Part shown: positions 1-5,452 of the stretch, piece by piece
Position numbering within the stretch: position 1 is the first letter of the stretch
How the letters are laid out: every line of letters starts with the position of its first letter
The notes under the pieces: model-generated
What the model was told of the DNA's origin: nothing
Seen by the model: the letters and a program-made list of their open reading frames with translations, nothing else
Databases searched by the model: none
Assembly: GCA_013140485.1 (NCBI GenBank)
Contig: JABFSS010000023.1
Location: forward strand, 1-5,452
Reading direction: 5' to 3'
Length of the DNA: 5,452 nucleotides
From: Candidatus Peribacteraceae bacterium
GTDB taxonomy: Bacteria > Patescibacteriota > Gracilibacteria > Peribacterales > Peribacteraceae
Program-made: the position numbers and the translations under genes

Positions 1-2126
1 TTCGCGCTCCGCACTTTGTGCTCTGGGCCAAGGACCATGCCGAAACGCTCTTCGCGAATTCGCCGGACAAAGGATTGCTCGAGCGCGGGGGTCTCACCAT
101 TCAGACGACGCTGGATTGGCGTCTGCAGGAAGCCGCGGAACAAGTGGTCGCCGCGCACAAAGACGACGTCTCGAAGCGGTTCCTTGCAAGCAACATCGCC
201 CTCGTCGCGATGGACCCGGAGACGCGCGAGATTCTGGCGTACGTCGGCAACACCGATTACGACGGCAACACGAGTGAAGGGAAGATCGACATGGCCCAAG
301 TACCGCGCCAGCCCGGCTCAAGTTTTAAGCCCTTCGTCTACGCCGCCGCGTTCGCCAATGGCTACGGCCCGGCCACCGTGCTCTACGACGTCCCCACGAC
401 CTTCGGCGACTACGCGCCGCAAAACTTCGAAGGCTCATTTTGGGGACTCATGAGCGCACGGCGCGCGCTCGGCGGTTCGCGGAACATTCCGGCGGTGAAG
501 GCGTATTTCCTGGGAAGCGAAGAGGATGTGATCCTGGAATTGGCCGACAAGATGGGTGTTCCGTCGGCCAAAGCGCACAAGCCGGAGAAAGGCTACGGAG
601 CGTCGCTCGCCATCGGTTCGGCGGAAGTTCCGCTTATCGAAATGGTGCAGGGCTACGCGACACTCGCCGACGAAGGCGACGTGAAACCCGTAACGGGCAT
701 CATTAAAGTGACCGATACCCGCGGAACGCTGCTCCTGTCGATGGCGGACGAAAACGCCGGCGCCCCCGCGCGCGCGCTCGATCCGCGCATCGCGTATGAA
801 GTCACGTCGGTCCTGAGCGACATCGGCGCACGGCCCAACGAGTACTGGAAAACCGTCCTCTCGGTGCCCGGCACGCAATCGGCGGCGAAGACTGGCACGA
901 GCAACAAATGTCTTGAGCGTGAGGAAAAACCGGGCGTCGATCCAAATCTCGCCCCATGCAAGAAGCGCCGGCCCGATAACGTCTGGACGATCGGCTACAC
1001 GCCCGTGCTCGTCGCCGGAGTCTGGGCGGGCAACGCCACGAGCGAGCCTTTGAGCGACAAAGCGGACGGCCTGACGGTGGCCGCGCCGATCTGGAAAGAA
1101 TTCATGGCGAAGGCGCAGAAGATTCTCAAACCCGCCGTCACCGGTTTCACCATGCCCGAGGGCATCGTACAGGCGCAGATTTCTCTGCTCTCCGGGGAAC
1201 TCCCAACCGAATGCACTCCCGTGGAACTCCGCCGGAGCGACATCTTCCTCGTCGAAAACGCGCCGACCAAGGACGATCCCGCGTGCGTGCAGCTCGAAGT
1301 GGATAAAGTGACGGGGCTCTTGGCGTCCGAAAGCTGCCCCGCCGAAGCGCGCGAGATCAAGAGCTTCCTGGTCCCGTACAACGCTGCAGGGCGAGATTTC
1401 CCCCAGTGGGATACGGACGTTGCGAAGTGGGCCCAAGCGCAAGCGATGGAAAATCCGCGATCCGGGAGCGGACTCAGTCTCTTCGTGATCGGATCGGGCG
1501 GCGTGCTTCCTCTCCCGCTGGCGCCCACCCAGAAGTGCGACATCAGCCTGACGCCGGGCCGCACGGTGAAGCCGACGCTGGCAATCATCTCCCCCACTCC
1601 GGGCGGGACGGTGAACTACCCGTCGTTCGCGCCGAAACTCCAGTACACCGTGGGTTCGCGCGTGCACAGCATTGAATACATGATAGATGGAAAAGCGATG
1701 GCAACGGTCACCTCGACCCCGTGGACGCCCGCGCTTCGCGTTCCAAAGAGTATCGAGAAGGCCGGAAGTCACATCTTCCATGTGACGCTGACCGACCAGT
1801 ATTTCAATCAAATAAGCGCCGAAACCACGGTGACGTTCTCAACGGACAGCAGCGGCCCCGATATCCGCCTGACATCGCCAGCGGACGGAACGGAGATCGC
1901 GGCCAAGTCCCCACTGACCATGCGCGCCGAATCGGGCGATTCCGGAGGCGAGGTAAAGTACGTGGAATTCTTTATCGACGAGCAATTGATTACGCGCAAG
2001 CCTGTCGCCCCGTATGAGATCGTCTACCCGTTGAACGTGACGCCGGGAACACACACCGTCCGCGCCGTCGCGACGGACTTGGCCGGGAACACTGCGGAAG
2101 ATGCCGTGATGATTACTGTGCAATAG
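1..2126 (+). CDS. Class A penicillin-binding protein (PBP1A-like), 5'-truncated by the window edge
   Basis: Peptidoglycan synthase that cross-links stem peptides outside the cytoplasmic membrane. The frame is already open at base 3, and 707 residues are visible before the TAG stop at 2124. The first residues (APHFVLW) match the linker between the glycosyltransferase (GT51) and transpeptidase domains of PBP1A, so the membrane anchor and GT51 domain lie upstream; a GTG at 18 is not the true start. The transpeptidase domain spans about residues 65-370, with catalytic Ser106 in PGSSFKPF (codon 318-320), SRN at 159-161 and KTGTS from 296. Residues 380-450 form a linker with FxMPxGI and GLLASxxCP signatures as in CPR homologues. 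Two Ig-like domains (Big_17 type, about 524-613 and 618-707) close the protein. Six Cys (303, 319, 404, 428, 445, 512) all lie after the KTG motif. It overlaps the convergent fibre gene by 14 bp. Family assignment is very secure; the function of the tail is inferred. Confidence 0.96.
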   Translation, partial: RAPHFVLWAKDHAETLFANSPDKGLLERGGLTIQTTLDWRLQEAAEQVVAAHKDDVSKRFLASNIALVAMDPETREILAYVGNTDYDGNTSEGKIDMAQVPRQPGSSFKPFVYAAAFANGYGPATVLYDVPTTFGDYAPQNFEGSFWGLMSARRALGGSRNIPAVKAYFLGSEEDVILELADKMGVPSAKAHKPEKGYGASLAIGSAEVPLIEMVQGYATLADEGDVKPVTGIIKVTDTRGTLLLSMADENAGAPARALDPRIAYEVTSVLSDIGARPNEYWKTVLSVPGTQSAAKTGTSNKCLEREEKPGVDPNLAPCKKRRPDNVWTIGYTPVLVAGVWAGNATSEPLSDKADGLTVAAPIWKEFMAKAQKILKPAVTGFTMPEGIVQAQISLLSGELPTECTPVELRRSDIFLVENAPTKDDPACVQLEVDKVTGLLASESCPAEAREIKSFLVPYNAAGRDFPQWDTDVAKWAQAQAMENPRSGSGLSLFVIGSGGVLPLPLAPTQKCDISLTPGRTVKPTLAIISPTPGGTVNYPSFAPKLQYTVGSRVHSIEYMIDGKAMATVTSTPWTPALRVPKSIEKAGSHIFHVTLTDQYFNQISAETTVTFSTDSSGPDIRLTSPADGTEIAAKSPLTMRAESGDSGGEVKYVEFFIDEQLITRKPVAPYEIVYPLNVTPGTHTVRAVATDLAGNTAEDAVMITVQ

Positions 2127-4347
2127 GAGCGAACCACATCTTCGTGAAGAGAAGATTGTAGGCGGTGCTACTGGGATTTTTGCCGTTCACCTTGCCTTTG
2201 AGCACATGGTAGCCGTCGCCGGTGACGGTGACCGTCGCGGTCTTCACGACGTTGTACGTGCCGGTAACCGAGTACCAGTCCTGACCCGACACCGCCGGCA
2301 CGCCGTCGATGGACCAGTCTATTTTCGCTTTGGCATTATTGGTCAGACCGAGCACGGAGAACGCATACGTTCCTGCCTTGAGCGTGAATCCGTTGACGAA
2401 CGCATCGTTGGCCGATGCGGGACTCTGGAAAGAATATGTGGAATAGAGCTGGTTGGCGTCCTGATTGGTCGACACGCCGCCGCCCGTAACGACTGTGCTT
2501 TCGTCATGCCACAGCGTCGCCCGGGTGGGCAGAATCGCGTCCGTGAAGAAGGAAATTTTCGACCATCCGGTGTTTGCGCCGTTCGCCGACGTCTTGACGT
2601 AGGCCAGGCCGTTCGACTGGTCGATGAAGAGCGATCCTTTATTCGCCTGCACCGTCCCGTTCGGATCGGCGGCGCCCACATACACTCCCGACGTGAGGGA
2701 ATTGGTCGTATTGGTGAAGCGCAGGAGTTCGGTATTGGACGGACTGCTGAGCGTGAGCATTCCCGTCATGCCGTCGCCGGTGACATTCACGTAGCGATTG
2801 TCCCCGATAGTGATCACGTTACCGGTTCCGAATGCTGTCCCGCCGCCCACGGCATCTGTTCCACAGAGGAGATTCCCGTTCACATCGGTATCGAGCGTGT
2901 CGCAATTTTTCAGAGACTGCAGCGTGACTGCGCCCTTTACCGAAAGAATGCCGGATGCTTCGAGCCGACGCTCGGCATGGAGCACGTCGCCGGAAGCGGT
3001 GCCGTAAATTTTGAGTGTTGTCCCGGAGAAGCTGCTGCCAAGTTTGAATGCAGAGCCGTTCAGGACCAAACCTTGCCCGGCGGTATACGTGGATGCCGTA
3101 CCGATATTGTCTGCGGACCACGTCAGATGGCCCGCGGAGTCGGTTTTGAGGACATGCCCCGCCGTCCCGTCAGACGACGGGAATGTGTAGGTAACGCCAT
3201 TGAGACGAAGAGTATTGCCGAACGTGGCGGCGCCTTGGAACGTGGTCGCACCATTGACGCTCAAGGGTCCCGTCATCGTATCCCCCGAAACATTGATGTA
3301 GCGATTGTCGCCGATGGCGATGACGTTACCGGTACCGAATGCCGTCCCTCCGCCGACGGCATCTGTTCCGCATTGAAGGTTCCCATTGGAATCCGTATCG
3401 AGCGTATCGCAGCTCTTGAGGGAGTTCAGCGTGACAGTCCCATTCAAAACAAGCGCTCCGTTCACCGTGTCGCCGGCGATGTTGACGTAGCGATTGTCGC
3501 CGATGGCGATGACGTTACCGGTACCGAAAGCAGAGCCGCCACCGGGACCCGACGCATCGCTCCCGCACACCAAGTTGCCATTCGTGTCGGTATCGATCGT
3601 ATCGCAATTTTTCAACGCGCTGAAGACGACCGAACCGGAAACGGCCAGCTTGGCCGATCCTGCGTTCGTCGTGCCGATCGCAAGTCCCCCGTTTTCACTG
3701 ATCCGCATGCGCTCTTTATTGTTTGTCCCGAAAATAATCGGGATGTTATCCGGCGTATAGATTAGAGCCGTCGACGCGTTGATCCATTCCAACACTCCCA
3801 TCTTTTGAACGGGAATCCCCATGAGCGTCGTTCCGAAGTTATGCTTGCTTCCGAAGTACCGCAAACTGACGGAATTCGGGATGACATCGTAGTTATTGCC
3901 CTCCAACTCAATAATCGCCTGATCGGTCTGGGGGTCTCCCCGCACATCGATGTTCGCGCCCGTCGGGCCGCCGTACACGAAGAGCCTGCTATTAAGCGCC
4001 GTGACGCCCGTGCCGATGCTGGCGTTCCCGTTGGAATCGAGGACAAACCTGCTCTTGCCTGCGGTAGCATCGAAAATATCGAAAGAGGTTGAGAAAGAAT
4101 TGGCTCCGTTCCGCAATTGCCATTGCCGGTTCGTCAATGTGTTCTTCAGGATGATCATCGGCTTGTTGGAAGCGACTTCCATCGGTCCGAGCAGGCTGAG
4201 AAGCGTCTGGGCCGACTCGCCGCCATTCAGTGTGATGTTCAATGCCCCCAGCATCGTGTCTCCGGCAAGGTTGACGTAACTTTGCGCGCCCGCAAGAGCC
4301 GGGAAGGTGAGAAGAATACTGAGAAGAAGGGGGCGGATTTTTTGCAT
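2113..4347 (-). CDS. Exported tail-fibre-like repeat protein
   Basis: 744 residues, complete, TAA stop. A clear signal peptide (residues 1-21; basic K3/R5, a Leu-rich core, AGA|QS cleavage) shows export. The mature chain starts with YVNLAGDTMLGAL, the first of four phage tail-fibre repeats of GDTMxGxL type. Residues 90-125 and 215-240 (NKERMRISENGGLAIGT) resemble the beta-structured stretches found before S74 chaperone domains in tail spikes. Three modules (about 242-291, 306-355, 475-523) share a Cys-x12-Cys unit holding DTDxNGNL, followed by GTGNVIxIGDNRYxN. Residues 390-410 carry GHVLKTDSAGHLTW, another common fibre motif. The last ~140 residues (DWSIDG, DWYS, GKVNGKN, LLFTKMW) look like a beta-sandwich domain known at the C-termini of such proteins. 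No S74 domain is present. Likely a trimeric surface or secreted fibre for adhesion or host contact; the role is inference. It is divergent from the gene at 4630 and lacks a visible Shine-Dalgarno. Confidence 0.92.
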   Translation of the reverse strand: MQKIRPLLLSILLTFPALAGAQSYVNLAGDTMLGALNITLNGGESAQTLLSLLGPMEVASNKPMIILKNTLTNRQWQLRNGANSFSTSFDIFDATAGKSRFVLDSNGNASIGTGVTALNSRLFVYGGPTGANIDVRGDPQTDQAIIELEGNNYDVIPNSVSLRYFGSKHNFGTTLMGIPVQKMGVLEWINASTALIYTPDNIPIIFGTNNKERMRISENGGLAIGTTNAGSAKLAVSGSVVFSALKNCDTIDTDTNGNLVCGSDASGPGGGSAFGTGNVIAIGDNRYVNIAGDTVNGALVLNGTVTLNSLKSCDTLDTDSNGNLQCGTDAVGGGTAFGTGNVIAIGDNRYINVSGDTMTGPLSVNGATTFQGAATFGNTLRLNGVTYTFPSSDGTAGHVLKTDSAGHLTWSADNIGTASTYTAGQGLVLNGSAFKLGSSFSGTTLKIYGTASGDVLHAERRLEASGILSVKGAVTLQSLKNCDTLDTDVNGNLLCGTDAVGGGTAFGTGNVITIGDNRYVNVTGDGMTGMLTLSSPSNTELLRFTNTTNSLTSGVYVGAADPNGTVQANKGSLFIDQSNGLAYVKTSANGANTGWSKISFFTDAILPTRATLWHDESTVVTGGGVSTNQDANQLYSTYSFQSPASANDAFVNGFTLKAGTYAFSVLGLTNNAKAKIDWSIDGVPAVSGQDWYSVTGTYNVVKTATVTVTGDGYHVLKGKVNGKNPSSTAYNLLFTKMWFAPIAQ
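2780..2923 (-). repeat. Cys-pair/GDTMxG module, copy 3
   Basis: Third copy, about residues 475-523, with SLKNCDTLDTDVNGNLLCG and GTGNVITIGDNRYVNVTG. The block 2791-2832 differs from the 42-bp block of copies 1 and 2 at 5 positions, so this copy is older or has been less converted. It lies 507 bp (169 codons) from copy 2; the extra length holds the GHVLKTDSAGHLTW fibre motif. Confidence 0.82.
3285..3430 (-). repeat. Cys-pair/GDTMxG module, copy 2
   Basis: Second copy, about residues 306-355, with SLKSCDTLDTDSNGNLQCG and GTGNVIAIGDNRYINVSG. The 42-bp block 3298-3339 matches copy 1 exactly, 189 bp (63 codons) away. The shared DNA, including synonymous positions, points to recent duplication or gene conversion. 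Confidence 0.85.
3475..3622 (-). repeat. Cys-pair/GDTMxG module, copy 1
   Basis: First of three in-gene repeats in the fibre gene, coding about residues 242-291. It reads ALKNCDTIDTDTNGNLVCG, then a Gly-rich hinge, then FGTGNVIAIGDNRYVN and a GDTVNG tail-fibre repeat. Its hinge (DASGPGGGSA) is longer than in the other copies. The stretch 3487-3528 is identical over 42 bp to 3298-3339 in copy 2. Confidence 0.85.
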
Positions 4348-4384
4348 AGGATTAGGGGAATATTTGCATAGATTCCCTAATCTT
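4348..4384 (-). promoter_or_regulatory. Inverted repeat abutting the start codon of the fibre gene
   Basis: GATTAGGGGAAT (4350-4361) and ATTCCCTAATC (4372-4382) are complementary over 11 pairs with one bulged G. A G-U and an A-T pair (4349/4383, 4348/4384) extend the stem, and the loop is 10 nt. In the leftward mRNA this hairpin would end right at the AUG of the fibre gene and could occlude ribosome entry. As DNA it could instead be a repressor site. No T-run follows, so it is not a terminator. The symmetry is seen directly; the regulatory role is inference. Confidence 0.45.
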
Positions 4385-4389
4385 GTCTA
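4359..4389 (-). promoter_or_regulatory. Weak candidate promoter for the fibre gene
   Basis: On the minus strand TAGACA (4384-4389) matches the -35 consensus at 5 of 6 positions. The best -10 downstream is AATATT (4359-4364, 4 of 6), but the spacer is 19 bp, longer than usual. If real, the transcript would begin only a few bases before the ATG, almost leaderless, and the inverted repeat would lie within the promoter as an operator. The AT-rich stretch 4388-4402 offers other -10-like choices without a good -35. Low certainty. Confidence 0.22.
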
Positions 4390-4441
4390 GATATATTTTT
4401 ATCGAGAAAGAGCTATTCGGCTCACATATACCCATAAAAGA

Positions 4442-4477
4442 GCGTCCATGAGCCTGAGGCTCCGGTTCAAAAGACGC
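4442..4477. other. Nested hairpin in the intergenic region
   Basis: An inner stem GAGCC/GGCTC (4450-4454, 4458-4462) with a 3-nt loop is enclosed by an outer GCGTC/GACGC pairing (4442-4446, 4473-4477). It lies between the two divergent starts, upstream of the promoter at 4552, and no gene ends here. No T-run follows on either strand, so a terminator is unlikely. It could be a protein-binding palindrome or part of an unrecognised RNA; neither is established. Confidence 0.25.
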
Positions 4478-4551
4478 GCCTGACACTCGCCGTCGACCCG
4501 CCGGAAGCTGCGATAGACCGCCAGGCTGCCGTAGAGCTAGAAACGCATTCA

Positions 4552-4580
4552 TTGCCGCTTGAGCCTCCGTGTGGTAAAAT
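4552..4580 (+). promoter_or_regulatory. Sigma70-type promoter for the gene at 4630
   Basis: The -35 box TTGCCG (4552-4557, 4 of 6 to consensus) is followed by an exact 17-bp spacer and the -10 box TAAAAT (4575-4580, 5 of 6). A TGG directly before the -10 box makes it an extended -10. Transcription would start near 4587, giving a leader of about 43 nt. That leader is CA-rich near the ATG and has no purine-rich ribosome site. It reads into the divergent membrane-protein gene. Seen by eye only, not scored against a genome background. Confidence 0.6.
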
Positions 4581-4629
4581 AGAAGATTCGCTGCGAGTTT
4601 CAGGCTCATCACACAAACACATACACCTC

Positions 4630-5452
4630 ATGCCGACAGTCGACCCTCACAAACGCCTCGAGACGATCCGGGAATACATCGCCGGGTCTCCCGAAGGCAG
4701 AGAAATCGCGGGACTGTCGCGGGACGAGAAAGTGGAGTGGACGCATCACCTCCTCGACCAAATCCGGTACGAGGCGTTGTCGAAAACGGAAAAAGGGTTG
4801 GTCCGGCAGTACTTGCAATCGGTCACCGGATATTCCCGCGCGCAGGTGGAGCGGTACATTTCGGCATATCGCAAACTGGTCGCGGATGACAAGCGCCCCA
4901 CGCTCACGACTGCGCAAACGCCTGTAACACCGGAGCCGGCGGCTGCTGCGAGAGAGGTTTCTGCGACGCCGGTGCGCCTGGCGCAGGGCGTTTCGTTCGG
5001 CATCCCGCTGCTTCTCGGCGCAACGGTGCTCGTACTCGCGGTGTCACTCGCAAAAGTATCGTCGCAATTACCCGCATCGCTCCTCGCGCTCACGCGTACG
5101 AACTCCGCCGTGTCGTCCTCGTCCAGTTCGGTCTCCCCTGCTCCGCGGCCCGCCGCGTCCAGTAGTCCGACGACGACAAAAATTTCACTTGCGGCAGCAC
5201 AAACACGACCGTTCACTGCCATTGAAGGCCGCATCGAAATACGGCGCGCGGCGCGCATATCGGCGGTGCCATCGCCCATCGCGAAGCACATGATCGTACC
5301 GACGCGCGCGCAGTACAAAACACAGCTCACCGCGACCCTCGCGACGATTTCCGGCTCTCCCGCCGAGGGGCAGATCGTCGTCTTTAAGAACGGCAAGGCG
5401 GTGTGGGGAGATTTGCCCACGGAATTGCAGAGTGCTCCGGCCGGTCTTTTGA
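4630..5452 (+). CDS. Membrane protein with N-terminal transposase-associated helical domain and fibre-like ectodomain (3'-truncated)
   Basis: 274 codons are visible from ATG 4630; the frame is still open at the right edge. No other ATG, GTG or TTG lies in frame between this start and the promoter, so the start is firm although no Shine-Dalgarno is visible. Residues 8-84 (RLETIREYIAGSPEGRE, then YEALSKTEKGLVRQYL and VTGYSRAQVERYI) resemble a helical, probably helix-turn-helix domain that I know from the N-terminal part of integrase/DDE transposase proteins in CPR and related genomes. Residues 88-118 are a Pro/Ala/Thr linker. One transmembrane helix spans about 121-143, with basic residues before it (K88, R89, R116) favouring an N-in, C-out topology. 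A Ser/Pro-rich segment (160-182) follows. Residues 243-262 (AEGQIVVFKNGKAVWGDLP) match the GQxLxxxxGxxxW motif of fibre proteins and of the neighbour at 2113-4347. No transposase catalytic domain is visible. Function unknown; a membrane-anchored surface fibre with a cytoplasmic head is the best reading. Confidence 0.88.
   Translation, partial: MPTVDPHKRLETIREYIAGSPEGREIAGLSRDEKVEWTHHLLDQIRYEALSKTEKGLVRQYLQSVTGYSRAQVERYISAYRKLVADDKRPTLTTAQTPVTPEPAAAAREVSATPVRLAQGVSFGIPLLLGATVLVLAVSLAKVSSQLPASLLALTRTNSAVSSSSSSVSPAPRPAASSSPTTTKISLAAAQTRPFTAIEGRIEIRRAARISAVPSPIAKHMIVPTRAQYKTQLTATLATISGSPAEGQIVVFKNGKAVWGDLPTELQSAPAGLL

Noticed and set aside
435..1811. A 458-codon open frame antisense to the penicillin-binding protein
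   Set aside because: Arg/His-rich translation with no recognisable motif; the plus strand carries all transpeptidase motifs.
2138..2156. Hairpin ATCTTC/GAAGAT just after the penicillin-binding protein stop, as a terminator
   Set aside because: The 6-bp stem is AT-rich and no T-run follows it; it lies inside the fibre coding sequence.
2206..3765. A 520-codon open frame antisense to the fibre gene
   Set aside because: Its product is Arg/His/Gly-rich without any domain, and its internal repeats are just the mirrored modules of the fibre gene. The opposite strand has the signal peptide and tail-fibre motifs. The opening comes from GC-rich codon use on the other strand.
2113..4347. Prophage tail-fibre gene
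   Set aside because: The protein has a signal peptide, and the window has no capsid, tail, lysis or integrase catalytic gene. A cellular exported fibre fits better, though distant flanks are not visible.
4450..4477. Possible tRNA T-arm (GGTTCAAAA)
   Set aside because: The flanking bases do not form a T-stem, and no acceptor, D or anticodon arms fit around it.
4352..4612. An 86-codon leftward open frame in the intergenic region
   Set aside because: No ribosome site, no recognisable domain, and it runs over the rightward promoter and the inverted repeat. A second leftward frame over about 4400-4540 also reads as protein-like but has no start codon. A degraded small gene cannot be fully excluded.

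Overview
The window suggests a Patescibacteria (CPR) genome, perhaps of the Peribacteria/Peregrinibacteria type. The reasons are a moderately GC-rich sequence, a class A penicillin-binding protein with an extended Cys-containing and Ig-like tail, a very repetitive tail-fibre-like exported protein with no phage genes beside it, and a membrane protein that starts with a domain I otherwise know from transposase/integrase proteins of such genomes. This placement is an inference from style, not from a marker gene. All three genes read through in the standard genetic code.

Layout. Positions 1-2126 (+) hold the C-terminal 707 residues of a class A penicillin-binding protein. The transpeptidase domain is complete, with its SxxK, SxN and KTG motifs, and is followed by a Cys-containing linker and two bacterial Ig-like domains. 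The glycosyltransferase half lies outside the window. Converging on it, with a 14-bp tail-to-tail overlap, is a 744-residue exported fibre-like protein (2113-4347, -). It has a signal peptide, four phage tail-fibre GDTMxG repeats, three near-identical modules that each carry a Cys pair and a DxDxNG loop, and a beta-rich C-terminal domain. A 282-bp intergenic region (4348-4629) separates it from a divergent gene (4630 to the right edge, +). That gene encodes an N-terminal transposase-associated helical domain, one transmembrane helix, a Ser/Pro-rich linker and the beginning of what looks like another fibre-type ectodomain; it is cut by the window edge.

The intergenic region holds a good sigma70-type promoter for the rightward gene, an inverted repeat directly beside the start codon of the leftward gene, and four copies of TGAGCC in two convergent pairs. 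Neither start codon has a recognisable Shine-Dalgarno sequence.

How the genes may work together: the products are all predicted to be envelope or exported proteins. The penicillin-binding protein builds peptidoglycan. The divergent pair looks like two fibre-type surface proteins, one secreted and one membrane-anchored with a cytoplasmic, possibly nucleic-acid-binding head. A functional link between the pair is inference from the shared intergenic region and a shared fibre-type motif. I see no tRNA, rRNA, CRISPR array, insertion sequence or intact phage module.
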